Source: Zygnema cylindricum (taxonomy: Eukaryota > Streptophyta > Zygnematophyceae > Zygnematales > Zygnemataceae). From it: a stretch of DNA of 64,000 nucleotides. Below the pieces are notes generated by a model. The model saw only the letters and a program-made list of their open reading frames with translations, ran no database searches and had not been told where the DNA came from. Position numbers and translations under genes: made by a program. This document shows positions 45,959 to 57,268 of this stretch, in pieces (the first letter of the stretch is position 1; each line of letters begins with the position of its first letter). The stretch spans positions 25,547 through 89,546 of the forward strand of contig JBBHKE010001814.1 of the NCBI GenBank assembly GCA_037447655.1, given 5' to 3'.

Positions 45959-47138
45959 TGAAACTCTGTGTGCTCCATTGCCCACAGAAATCGCAGATCC
46001 AAAAGAAGCTAATCTAGGTAGTGCCGACTCCAAGTTGATATAAACCAAAATGAATGACCCCTTGACAATAAAAAACCAATTATAGCTTCACCCCTGTGAA
46101 ATAAGACTTTCTGTGTGCTTAGTTCCACCACAGAATGCAAAGTTAGAATATGAGTTTTGGACACATTCACTCACTTTGACTTTCCCTTAGAAATGCAGCC
46201 ACCGTGGCAGGCAAAAACTCTGACCGACTATAACCTTGTGTAGCGTGGACCCCCGTGAGTCTGCAGCAAAAAGAATCAGTGAAAATGGTCAAGTAAATTG
46301 ATAGTTATGAATGGTCAAAGATGACCTTTTGTACAGGAGCTCTCTCGGAGAGAGGCTGCTACCTACTAAATTTTCTAAGTCCTATCTCTCTCTAAAACTC
46401 TATCTACTGACGTACGGCACCAATCAAATTATTATGTCATACATAAAGGTACACGTGGTCGTGTACTTTCTGTACGACCATCGTTCGACATGGCCAAAAT
46501 GTGGACACATGTCATATCCGGATTTGTTCCCGTAATCTTCGGAGTTGCCGCAATCTAGCGTTTTTGTGCCACGTGTCACATGACATGGCGATGACACTAA
46601 ATTGCCAAAAGTACATATTCTGTGATCCCGACGCCTATCGTGGCCGTTCGATCAAAACCGGATACAACTATAGTCGTTGAAAATATACGCGCGGTATTTG
46701 TTTCGTGTTCGAAACAAATGCGAGGTGTCTGTTTCCTATAATACATTAAAATCGTACAGAAACTTTATCTATGCATTACGTATCTATTTCCCGTTAAATG
46801 AACTAGTCTACGTGTAACAAATTAAATATTTGTCAAACCTATTATGTCCCACCACTAATCCTAAACTTATAGGTTAAAGCTAACTGGTAATTTGACGGAC
46901 GTTAGGTACCCGGATCAAATCCTGGGTCCGTCAAACGTTTTAGGTAACTCTATCAAGATTTGCCTCCCTGTCCTCTTTGGACAGCCTAGGCAGCCATGGA
47001 TCTAACTTCTCCTCAAGTGTTCAGTGACTGCGACAAGTGTGGGGACTTGAGTGAACAGTTAGAGGCAAGCTGTCAGTGTCTCCTATTTTGTCTTTTATTT
47101 TACAACATCTAGACCTAGAAAATACTTAAATTTCAACA
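45959..47138 (-). mobile_element. C1 3' LTR (1180 bp)
   Basis: It starts TGAAACTCTGTGTGCTCC and ends TTTCAACA. It is nearly identical to 49075-50252. The complement of the polypurine tract (CTCCCCTTATTTTCTAG) follows at 47139. Includes the conserved hairpin at 47001-47063 and a GGATCAAATCC motif. Confidence 0.9.
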
Positions 47139-47190
47139 CTCCCCTTATTTTCTAGTCTACTTTACTTTAAACTCCGTTCAAAAACAACAA

Positions 47191-47259
<69 letters not shown>

Positions 47260-47322
47260 CCTTTCCTTTTTCCTTTTTCCTTAATGAAGCTTCAAGCGAA
47301 TACCTTTATATTTAAAAAAGTG
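47139..47322 (-). repeat. C1 3' spacer with (AT)n microsatellite
   Basis: Between the polypurine tract and coding DNA lies an uninterrupted AT dinucleotide run of about 65 bp (about 47192-47256). No such run occurs at this place in the related elements. Confidence 0.9.
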
Positions 47323-49094
47323 TTATAGATGACCAAAAATAATTTCAATTTGTCGATCATACATTTTATTTTGCATGCCACTTTTCATAAATCTGAGCAA
47401 AGATTTTATCCACCTCCTCCCCTTTTCATCCAACCAAAATCCACTTTCCCTTTTGCATTTCCAACAGCCAGCCCCATCCCCAATTTGCAACACATACTCA
47501 GATGCTAACCCTTTTACAGTCACACCTTTATAGAGGGCATCACTCCCATTAGTGACGTCAAAACCATTACCCCCCAAATTTATCTTTAAATCAAGAGTTC
47601 TCACTAAGTTCCTCGTAAAATCTACATCTTCCGAACTCATGTTTTTATCCATGATTCTCACCCCATTTTTTGAACTTTCCTTACTCTCTCCTATGGAATT
47701 CCTTCCACTATCACTTTCTAATTTTATTCCCAATAAATATTTCTCATCCCCTAAACCTTTCATTAAATATTCCTCTTCTCCCCTATCTTTTAAAACCCCC
47801 TCTATAATTAATTCTACCCTTTCCTCGGAATCCGTTGAAGTCTCCCTTTCCGACCAGTTTTCTGTTTCCAAAATATGTGTGAAACTATCGTCAATATTTT
47901 GAACTCCCTCAAGTATCTCCTCTCTCTTTACTTCCCTTATACCTCCAAAAGCACATTGTTGCTTACGTGGAATTTCTGTGTGCTTTTCTCTCTTCCCCAT
48001 ACTACCGATGCGGAGAAGCTCCAACATATCTTCATCTTCTTTCTCCTCTTCCCCTTCTTCCTCCTCATCCACATTCCAACTTCTAAGCTCTTCCAAACAA
48101 GGGCATTTCTCTATATAATGACCCGGTTCCCTACAAAAGAAGCAAACCCCTTTTTTCAAAGCTCTCGTTTCTTTTCCTCTCGCCTCTCTTTCTACCAAAG
48201 TTTTGATAAGGTTTACCTTTGTCTTTCTTCCTCTCATCATGCTTCCGCTCGTCACCGCCGTTCCTCTCATCACGCTTGCGCCAATCACCACCTGCTGTAA
48301 ATGCATTCACTCTGTCACTTCCCCTACGAAGCTCCAAAGTGCTTTCCCTCACAAGAATTATCCCCACGGTAAAGCTCCAAGTCCACGAGGAGCCATCCAT
48401 TGCATGCATACGACAAATGATGTTTTCGTACTCATCAAGGAGTTTCATGAGTAGTGTATTAATCTTCCTCTCCTCAAATTCTACATATTCCGCACTAGCA
48501 AGCTCAACATATAGCGCAGCAATATCATTCCAAAACTCTATCATGCTACCGCCTTATAAACATATGCATCTATTTCTTGGTTTACTAATTGCTGCCTCTG
48601 AATAGTTAAATCTGACTTAGTGCTTCCCATATCTTTGAAAACTTCGTTAAGTTTATAAGAGTGATAGCTTTGGACTTAGACACGTTTCTAAGTATGAGAT
48701 GCTTTGCAATAGTGTTTTTGTATTCCCATATTTTTCTGTCATTTTCTTCAGTTTTAATCCCTACAAGTGGTACCATAGCTGAGAGCATAGCTCCCCTCAC
48801 CATAGGTGTCCCTTTTTCCTTCTCCCCCTTTTCCCCATCCACGGCAAGGTTTTTCCCTTCACCTTCCGTTGCATCTGAACTTCGGTTGATATTCTGGGCA
48901 GCCTCAGATGATTCTCCATAGTAAGCTCCTCCAAAGCCAGGTGGCGGACATTTCACTTGTCCCGAAACAATTCCCCATAAGTGCTTCTCGAAAAGCAACC
49001 CCTCCATTGTAAACTTCCAATAAGTGAAGTCTGTTTCATCGAACATAGGAACCCTAGATGGTGGGCCTATAACGTGAAACTCTGTGTGCTCCAT
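47323..49094 (-). CDS. C1 gag fused to an RNase H remnant (non-autonomous)
   Basis: The frame opens at 49094 (MEHTEFHVIGPPSR), 20 nt inside the LTR, and reads through the primer site to 48606. It continues after small frameshifts near 48550-48605 as a 48544 frame and a 327-codon frame (48306-47323). Gag features: DETDFTYWKFTMEGLLFEK, then a CCHC zinc knuckle CFFCREPGHYIEKC (about 48130). After an acidic region, the C-terminus (LGGNGFDVTN; EYVLQIGDGAGCWKCKRES, about 47480-47560) aligns with the RNase H block LGGENTDITT...YVLYVGDGACCWSSKQQ of autonomous copies but lacks the EAEY and CDNQ motifs. Protease, integrase and RT are absent. It must rely on enzymes of another element. Confidence 0.85.
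49060..49074 (-). promoter_or_regulatory. C1 primer-binding site, half initiator-tRNA type
   Basis: The + strand reads GGTGGGCCTATAACG directly beside the LTR. It equals the plant initiator tRNA-Met anticodon arm GGTGGGCCCATAACC with two differences. See the intact COP-B version. Confidence 0.8.
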
Positions 49095-50252
49095 TGCCCA
49101 CAGAAATCGCAGATCCCAAAGAAGCTAATCTAGGTAGTGCCGACTCCAAGTTGATATAAACCCAAATGATTGACCCCTGAACAATCAGAAACCAATTATA
49201 GCTTCACCCCTGTGAAATAAGACTTTCTGTGTGCTTAGTTCCTCCACAGAATTCAAAGTTAGAATATGACTTTTGACACATTCACCCACTTTGACTTTAC
49301 CTTAGAAATGCAGCCACCTTGGCAGGCAAAAACTTTGACCGACTACACCTGTGTGTAGCTTGGACTCCACAGAGTCGGCAGTAAAAAGAATCACTGAAAA
49401 TGGTCAAGGAAATTGATAGTTATGAATGGTCAAAGATGACCTTTTGTACAGGAGCTCTCTCGGAGAGAGGCTGCTATCTACTAAATTTTCTAAGTCCTAT
49501 CTCTCTCTAAAAATCTATCTACTCACGTAGGGCACCAATCAAATTACTTTGTCGTACATAAAGGTACATCTGCCGGGGTACTTTTTGTACTGCCATCGTA
49601 CGACATGGCCAAAATGTCGATACATGTCATATCCGGATTTGTTCCCGTAATCCCTGGAGTTGCCGCATCCAACGTTGTCGCGCCACGTGTCACATGACGT
49701 GGCGATGACGGTAAAACGCCAAAAGTACATATTCCGTGATCGCGGTGCCTATCGTGGTCGTCCGATCAAAACTGGATACAACTATAGCTGTTGAAAATAT
49801 ACCCGCGGTATTTGTTTTGTTTGTGAAACAAATGCGAGGTATCTGTTTCCTACAATACATTAAAATTGTACAGAAACTGTATTTATGCATTACGTATCTA
49901 TTTCCCGTTAAATGAACTAGTCTACGTGTAACAAATTAAATATTTATCAAACCTATTATGTCCTACCACTAATCCTAAACTTATAGGTTAAAGCTAACTG
50001 GTAATTTGACGGACGTTAGGTACCCGGATCAAATCCTAGGTCTGTCAAACCTTTTAGGTAACTATTTCAAGATTTGCCATCCTGTCCTCTTTGGACAGCC
50101 TAGGCAGCCATGGATCTAACTTCTCCTCAAGTCTTCAGTGACTGCAACAAGTGTGGGGGCTTGAGTGAAGAGTTAGAGGCAAGCTATTAGTGTCTCCTCT
50201 TTTGTCTTTTATTTTACATTCTCTAAACCTAGAAAATACTTAAATTTCAACA
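49075..50252 (-). mobile_element. C1 5' LTR (1178 bp)
   Basis: Near-identical to 45959-47138, so insertion is fairly recent. Flanking pentanucleotides CACTT (45954-45958) and CTCCT (50253-50257) match only 3 of 5. The host integrase frame (SRLKVFGG up to 50255) resumes on the other side of C1 at 45958. Confidence 0.9.
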
Positions 50253-50673
50253 CTCCTGACCTCCAAACACCTTTAAGCGTGAAATATTATTTTTTCTCTC
50301 GGTCCATCTTTCATAAGGTGTTTGTCATTTTACCGTTGAGGTAAGGTATCTATATTTGAGATAGTTAACACAATTCATAATTTCTGCCCAAAAAATAATT
50401 TCTTATCTTTTTATCTGACAAAATAATACGGGCATTATCACTTAATGTCCGAATTAGTCTCTTGGCTACACCGTTTTGTTCTGGGTTCTTTGGGACAGTC
50501 TTTTAGGGTTGAACCCCTTCCTCTTTCAAAAAATCCTCAAACTCATTAGAAATGTATTCCCCCTTATTATCACTCCTAAATATCTTTATAGGTGTCTCAT
50601 GAAGCATTTCACTCAATGCTTTATACTCATTAAAATAAGCAAAAGCCTCAGATTTGTTTTTCAAGAAATATAT
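50253..50673 (-). pseudogene. COP-A integrase, middle part
   Basis: The minus strand gives FLKNKSEAFAYFNEYKA, IKIFRSDNKGEYISNEFEDF and KNPEQNGVAKR...RTLSDNAR, the copia integrase core with Asp (RSDN) and Glu (NEFEDF region), ending SRLKVFGG where C1 is inserted. A stop lies after EEGVQP. It joins to 57269 on the other side of COP-B. Confidence 0.9.
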
Positions 50674-51626
50674 TGCAATTTTTTGTCCTCCATTGGACTA
50701 CATAATTCAGGAAGCCTCACGATAGTTTTTAGCTAACACACTTCAAGCCACAACCACTGCTGCCCAAGTGTCCGTGGCAAAAAGAATCATTGAAAACGAC
50801 TAACCAGCCAATAAGTTATAAAGTGGAAAAAATGCCAATTTATACAAACTCTCAAAGAGAGAGGTGACTGTCTTCCAAATTTCTGAAGTCCTTAACCCCT
50901 CTCACAACCCCTATCTATTGAAGTATGAACCAATCACACAACTATAAAGTACAGAAAGGTACTACGGCTAATGTACTTTCTGTACGATATGTGTATGACA
51001 AGGCCACTGAGTGGACGCGCGTCACCATTCCACTCGTCCGTATGCTCCTCTGAATTCTTGGGACCAAAAGTTATCCCTCCACGTGGCGCCAGGTCATGCC
51101 ACGTCCATAAACGCCAAAAGTGACCATTCTGCGATCTCGACAGTGATAAACGCTGTCACTTTAAATCCGACATTAAATGTCGACCGTCAAAAATGTCTGA
51201 TTCATTTGTTTCGTGCGAAATGACGTCCGCACTTAAACTTTGACTAGTTCTATGTTCCTTTGTTTATATTTCAGTTAATCGATTTTACGATCACGTACAT
51301 GTTTAAATATATATCACACCCCCTGTAATCTAACGCACTTCTACGACAGACTAGATAGAGCTAACGGCTACGCCGTACTCTACCAGTCTAAGGTTCGAGT
51401 CCTTCCGAACTCAACCTTTTGTTGAGAGTGACATAAGTCACTCTTTAGTCCTGTCTGCTGATTTAAGGCAGCCATGGCTCAACCACCTTGTGTATCCTTT
51501 AGTGACTACAACCAGTATGGTGGTTAGAGAGACGAGGTGGGGGCAGGCTGTCGGCCCTTTTGTTTTCCTATTTATACTGATATATTTAGACATAGAAAAT
51601 ACCTTATAAGTGTAATAATTTCAACG
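50674..51626 (-). mobile_element. COP-B 3' LTR (953 bp)
   Basis: It begins TGCAATTTTTTGTCCTCC and ends TTTCAACG (the CA terminus mutated to CG), followed by the polypurine complement CTCCCCTTATTTTCTAG. Highly similar to 56265-57268 apart from a ~50-bp deletion. Contains a palindrome (51426-51443), hairpin (51481-51525) and tRNA-like arm (51348-51402). Confidence 0.9.
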
Positions 51627-52905
51627 CTCCCCTTATTTTCTAGTCTAACTTTAACTTCAGTTTGAGTCCACACTTTTCTCTGCAATATTTTAACTTGGGA
51701 GAAGGCACCGGTTTTGTCATCATATCAACCACCATTTCCTCATCAGATCTATATACAAGATTCACAATTTTATTCTCAACTTTTTCTCTCACAAAACTCA
51801 ATCTTATGTCCATATGTTTAGCCTTAAAATGATGTTTTGGATTAGCTGCAATTGCAATGGCAGCTTGATTATCACAAAACACTTCATGCATTCTCTCCTT
51901 CATATACCCTTGTTCGTGCAACAAGGACTTTACCCACATCAACTCTTTCACAGCAGAACAAAAGGCCATGTACTCAACCCCCATAGTAGATTGAGCAACC
52001 ACTTTCTGTTGCTTGCTGCTCCAACAGCAAGCACCTTGCCCCACATACAACACATACCCAGAAGTGCATCTTCTCATAGGTGCGTCCCCATAACTGGCAT
52101 CATTGCAAGTAGTGATGTCAGTGTGCTCCCCTCCCAAATGCAACCATAACTCTCTGGTTCCCACCACATATCTCATGACTCTCTTGGCTGCCTCCGAGTC
52201 TCTTTTCTTAGGATCATTAAGACTCCTACTGAGTACTCCAACTGTTGCCGCTATGTCCGGCCTGGTACAGTTCATAAAATAGATTAAACTTCCTATGACC
52301 TGTCTATAAGGGATAGACTTCATAAACTCTCTCTTCTCTGGACTCATCTGATCGTCTAAGATCACCACTCCTCTTTCTCCACTCCCATCACTTACTTTTT
52401 TTCAAGTCCATGGGAGTGGTACAACTGTTAGCATTTTCCATCTGGAATTTCTCAAGTATATTACGTATTGTTTTTTTCTAAGTAAGTCTGATAATCTTCT
52501 TTCCCCTATCTCTCTCCATTTATATCCCCAAAATATATCTTGCCTCCCCTAAATCCTTCATATCAAATCTACTTCTAAGATCTTTTTTAGCTTATTGATC
52601 TTTTCCAAAGATTTACTCAACACAAGGAGATCATCCACATAAATTGGAATAAACATGACACCATTCTCATCTTCAAACATATAGATAGAATAGTGAGAGC
52701 TGATCTGGATATATCCCAGACCGGTGAGAAACATATCTAGTTTCTTATTCCATTGTCGGGGAGCCTGCTTCAGTCCATATATGGACTTTATGAGCATGCA
52801 GACTTTGCTCTCTTCTCCTTCCTCCACGAACCCCTCGGGTTGCCTCATGAAAGATTCTTTCTCTAACTCACCATTACGAAAAGCATTCTTATTGTCCATC
52901 TGGTA
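51627..52905 (-). pseudogene. COP-B pol fragment: RT core and RNase H
   Basis: From 52899 on the minus strand: DNKNAFRNGELEKESFMRQP, LIKSIYGLKQAPRQWNKKLD, YVDDLLVLS (about 52635, RT catalytic), then from 52368 RNase H with YRQVIGSLIYFMNCTRPDIA, a TTCND in place of TTWSD, VEYMAF and CDNQAAIAIA. A frameshift with stops lies at 52380-52560. The RT start and most of integrase are missing, replaced by the inverted C5 fragment. Confidence 0.9.
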
Positions 52906-53604
52906 TAGAACAGAAGTTCATGCAGACTATTCCTTACAGGCAAGTAGTGGGAAGTCTAATCTATTTTATGAATTGTACCCGGCCGGATTTAGCTGCAGCT
53001 GTAGGAGTGCTGAGTAGAAGTCTAAATGCTCCCACTAAGAAGGATTGGGAGGCAGCTAAGAGAGTTCTTAGATACTTGATAGGAACTAGGGATCTATGGT
53101 TGCATTTGGGTGGGGAGAATACTGACATCACTACTTGGAGTGATGCTAGTTATGGTGATGCTCCGATGAGGAGATGCACTTCTGGATATGTATTATATGT
53201 GGGTGATGGGGCTTGCTGTTGGAGTAGCAAACAGCAAAAGGTTATTGCTCAGTCCACCATGGAGGCTGAGTATATGGCCTCTTGCTCTGCTGTAAAAGAA
53301 TTGATGTGGGTCAAGTCTTTGCTTGGTGAGCTTGGTCACCTTAAGAGTGGTGTGCATAATTTTTTTTGTGATAATCAGGCTGCAATCGCTATTTCTGCCA
53401 ATCTTAAACATCATTTTAAAGCCAAACACATGGACATTAGACTCAGCTTTGTTAAGAGAAAGTAGAAAACAAAATAATCAGTTTAGAGTACCGACCAGAT
53501 AACGAAATGGTAGCAAATATGATGACCAAACCTGTGCTTTCCCCTAATTTTTTGTAGGGAGAAGTGTGGTTTTAAATTAAAGAGTGACTAGAAAATAATG
53601 GGAG
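52906..53604 (+). pseudogene. C5 fragment: RNase H end of a plus-strand copia
   Basis: Open from 52920: YRQVVGSLIYFMNCTRPDLA, TTWSDASYGDAPMRR (Asp), STMEAEYMAS (Glu), FFCDNQAAIAI (Asp), KHHFKAKHMDIRLSF, then a frameshift at about 53463 before the end of pol. All three RNase H acidic motifs are intact. Its 5' end abuts COP-B RT in opposite orientation. Confidence 0.9.
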
Positions 53605-54656
53605 TGTAGAAATTGATAGTTCTTTTAGTATTTTCTAGATCTAAAATAAAGTGCAGCAAAAGAAGCTGAGGCAATCTGTCTCATACTTCTCTCTCCAACT
53701 CTCACACTTCTCGCAGTCACTGAAAAAGTTTGAGAGGAATCTAGTGCCATGGCTGCCTATGCTATCCAAAGATTTACGGGGTAGTAAAGTAGTTTATTTA
53801 CTAAAATGTAAGCTGTCGCCCAGAGGATTTGATCATAGTACTTACGGATAGGTAATGCGGCAGGTAGCCAGTAGCGTCATCCATTTAGTCTAGGATTAGT
53901 GGTAGACGATATAGTGTGTAATAAATATATAAACGTTAACATATAGGCTAATTCATTTAACGGCAACTATATACGGGATACATAGAGTTAGTTATGAAAA
54001 TTACCGATTACGAGTACGAAGAATAAATAAGTACCGCGCATTTGTTTCAATAGCGAAACAAATACATCGCAACTATTTATGACGGCTACGATTGAAATCG
54101 CCATTCAATCGGACGGTCGGAAAGAATGCCGAGATCGCGGAAGAAGATTTCGGCGGTTTATGGTCGCCGCCACATCGGATGACACGTAGCACCACAACAT
54201 TGGATTTCGCCATCTTCAGAGATTACAGAAACGAATTCAGAAAAGACACGTGTCAACATTTTGGTCATGTCGTACAATGTTCGTACATAAAGTACACCGG
54301 CAACTGTACCTTTTTGCACGGTACAGTAATATGATTGGTGCGGTACGTTTGTAGATAGAGTTTTTGAGAGAGATAGGACTTAGAAAAATTTGGTAAATAG
54401 GACCCTCTCTCCCAAAGAGCTTTTGTACAAAAGGTCAATTTTGTCCCTCCATAACTTACTACTCATGGGAGCAAATTCAAAGATTCTTTTTGCTATCGAC
54501 TCAGAGGAGTCTTGCCTTCACACGGGTGAAGTTGGTCAGAGTTTTTGTTTGCTAGGGTGGAATTTTTTCGTGCTGAGAGACAAAGGGGTGAGGGTTATCT
54601 TAGAGGCTTCGTGTGAACTGCCTACTATGAGGTCCTATGGAGGTCTCACAGTTGCA
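53605..54656 (+). mobile_element. C5 3' LTR (1052 bp)
   Basis: It begins TGTAGAAATTGATAG after the polypurine stretch AATAATGGGAG and ends CACAGTTGCA. Contains the hairpin (53691-53736) and GCCATGGCTGCC. Of a different family from the COP-B LTR but sharing these blocks. Confidence 0.8.
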
Positions 54657-56249
54657 CATCATCATTTCATTATCCCCAAACTGAATTCCTTGTACTACCC
54701 CAAGCTTTTACATTCCTTTCAACCTATTAAATTGCGCATGCCCTAATCGCTTATGCCAAATCATCAACTTAGAAACACCAACATAGTAAGCATTCTTATT
54801 TTCTTTACTCAGGTTAAGTCTAAACATTCCTTGGCTATGGTTATCTGTCGTGAAGTAAACTTCATCCCCATACTTAGCTGTAAAGACTCCCTTTCAAGTG
54901 AAGGTATCAAACTCTTTGTCATCTAACACAGATGTAGAGACAAGATTTTTACTCAGCTGAGGAATGTAGAGTACATCTGAGAAGGTGAGTATGGAAGTCT
55001 TTCCCTCCACTAAGACTTTCAGATCAACCGATCCCACTAGATGTGTTGTAACCACTCTCCCATCCCCATACTCTATTTGTACAATAGGGACTTTTTTTAA
55101 CTTAGTAAAGAGATGCTTATCACGACACATATGCATGGATGCACCTGAGTCGATAATCCATCCTTCCTGTGTAGCTTGCCGAATTGATCTGAGAGCACAC
55201 TTTTGTTTCCGAAGGATCTCTAACTCCTCCACACTCTCGTCAACAAAAATCTCCCCATCCTCTTGAGATGACTTGTCCTCGATTTCTCCTTTTTCTTTTG
55301 TGACCACAAGTGCCTTTTACTTCCTTCTAGAAGAACCCCCTCCACGGTTCTCTTGGAGCCTCAGCTCCGACAACTTGACACAATGTGCTATGAAGTGTCT
55401 TGACTTTTTGCAAAATTGACCAAGGCCCTTTGGAGGCCTCAGTCCTCTAAACTGATCTCTTTCCCCTTTGTACGGTTTCTTCGGGTCCTTGCCCCATCGG
55501 TCCTCTCCTGGAGCTAGAGCTTGAATACTCTTTCCTCTTCTTCTGTGTTTTCCTACACAAATATCATCTGGACCACTGTATTCCACTTCTATGAACTATC
55601 ACTCATTTCTTGTACTCCGTACCCTATGTTCTGGTACTCGTCTGGTAACTTCATGATAAGAGTGATAACTTTCATTTTCATTCTACCTATCCACCCTACA
55701 TTTTCCATCACCATATACAAACAAGAAAGATCATTACAATAATCTAACATCTTTCCTCCTTTGTAAGTGTAACTCACTAGCTTTTGATCAGCCAATTGGA
55801 GCTCTTGAATAGTAACAGCTCTATAGATCTCCACAAAACTCACCCAGAACTCCTCGGCCTTGTAAATGTGAAGGTGAGGGGTCGCCAAAGCTTGAGTGAG
55901 GTGCCTTAGAATGAAGTTTTTGGCAGCCATGTTTATGTCTTCCCACATTTGAGTATCGTTATCCACAGTCTTCACGACAGCCGATACCGGTGCCGTGGCT
56001 ATAGGAGTGAGGGGTGTCTCCTTCTCTTTCCCCTTTTCGGAAACACTGCTTTCCCCATCATCTGCCTCCTCCGGTGAAGCAGTCGCTGCTGTAGGAAACC
56101 TAACTCCTCCAAATCGTGGTGGAGTTTTTGAAGGTGGACATTTCACTTGTCCACTGAGGATACCCTAGTATCGTTTTTCGCACAAAGCCCCCATCATCAT
56201 GGCTTCCTAATGATGAACCCCAGATCCATTGGAGGTGGGCACCCTAGAG
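54657..56249 (-). pseudogene. COP-B gag, protease and GAG-pre-integrase
   Basis: Downstream of the primer site on the minus strand: gag with SSVSEKGKEKETPLTP, NFILRHLTQALATPHLHIYK and LQLADQKLVSYTYKGGKMLD; a zinc knuckle FCKKSRHFIAHC whose first Cys has changed (GQFC for CxxC); protease WIIDSGASMHMCRDKHLFTK with the catalytic DSG (about 55150) and a VLYIPQLSKNLVS flap-side block; then WHKRLGHAQFNRLK (about 54760), the GAG-pre-integrase HKRLGH motif. It ends abruptly at C5. Several stops (for example about 55587, 55310, 54890). Confidence 0.9.
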
Positions 56250-56264
56250 GGTGGGCCCATAACC
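56250..56264 (-). promoter_or_regulatory. COP-B primer-binding site, perfect half-tRNA match
   Basis: GGTGGGCCCATAACC on the + strand matches, over all 15 nt, the anticodon stem-loop of plant initiator tRNA-Met. The minus (element) strand therefore reads GGTTATGGGCCCACC, complementary to that tRNA segment, immediately after the LTR end TTGCA. Confidence 0.85.
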
Positions 56265-57268
56265 TGCAATTGTGTGTCCTCCATTAGACTACATATTTCA
56301 AGAAGCCTCTAAAAAGTTTTTTAACTAACCCACTTCAAGCCGCAACCATTGCTGCCCAAGAAGGCAAACTGATAGTTTGACTGCACCCTTTTGCAGCATG
56401 GACTCCCCTGAGTCCGTAGCAAAAAGAATCACTAAAAACGAACAACAAGGCGATAAGTTATGAGGTGGCAAAAATGCCAATTTATACAAACTATCAAAGA
56501 GAGAGGTGACTGTCTTCCAAATTTCCTAAGTCCTTAACCCCTCTCAAAACCTCTATCTACTGAAGTACGAACCAATCACACAATTGTAAAGTATAGAAAG
56601 GTACTACGACTGATGTACTTTCTATACCGCGTGTGTACGATAAGGCCACTGAGTGGACGCGTGTCACCATTCCACTCGTCTGTATGCTGCTCGGAATTCA
56701 TGCGACCAAATGTTATCCCTCCACGTGGAGCCTGGTCATGCCACGTCCATAAATGCCAAAAGTGACCATTCCGCGATCTCGGCAATGATAGACACTGTCA
56801 GATTAAATTCGATATTAAATGTCGGCCGTCGAAAATGTCTGATTCATTTGTTTTGTGCGTAATGACGTTCGCACTGAAACTTTGACTAGTTCTATGTTCC
56901 TTTGTTTATATTTCAGTTTATCGGTTTCAGGATCATGTACATGATTAAATATATATCACACCCCATGTAATCTAACGCACTTCTACGACAGACTAGATAG
57001 AGCTAACGGCTACGCCGTACTCTACCAGTCTAAGGTTCGAGTCCTTCCTGAATCAACCTTTTGTTGAGAGTGACATAAGTCACTCTTTAGTCCTGTCTGC
57101 TGATTTAAGGCAGCCATGGCTCAACCACCCTGTGTATCCTTTAGTGACTTCAACTAGTATGGTGGTTAGAGAGAGGAGGTGGAGGCAGGCTTTCTGCCCT
57201 TTTGTTTTCCAATTTATACTGATATATTTAGACCTAGAAAATACCTTATAAGTCTAATAATTTCAACA
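56265..57268 (-). mobile_element. COP-B 5' LTR (1004 bp)
   Basis: It starts TGCAATTGTGTGTCCTCC and ends TTTCAACA. Flanks TATAT (50669-50673) and TATAC (57269-57273) match 4 of 5 as an integration duplication, and the COP-A integrase frame runs across it. Contains a palindrome (57068-57085), hairpin (57123-57167) and tRNA-like arm (56990-57044). Confidence 0.9.

Noticed and set aside
51348-51402. Possible tRNA gene in the LTR
   Set aside because: B-box is perfect but the T-stem, anticodon loop and acceptor stem do not form a standard cloverleaf; treated as tRNA-like only.
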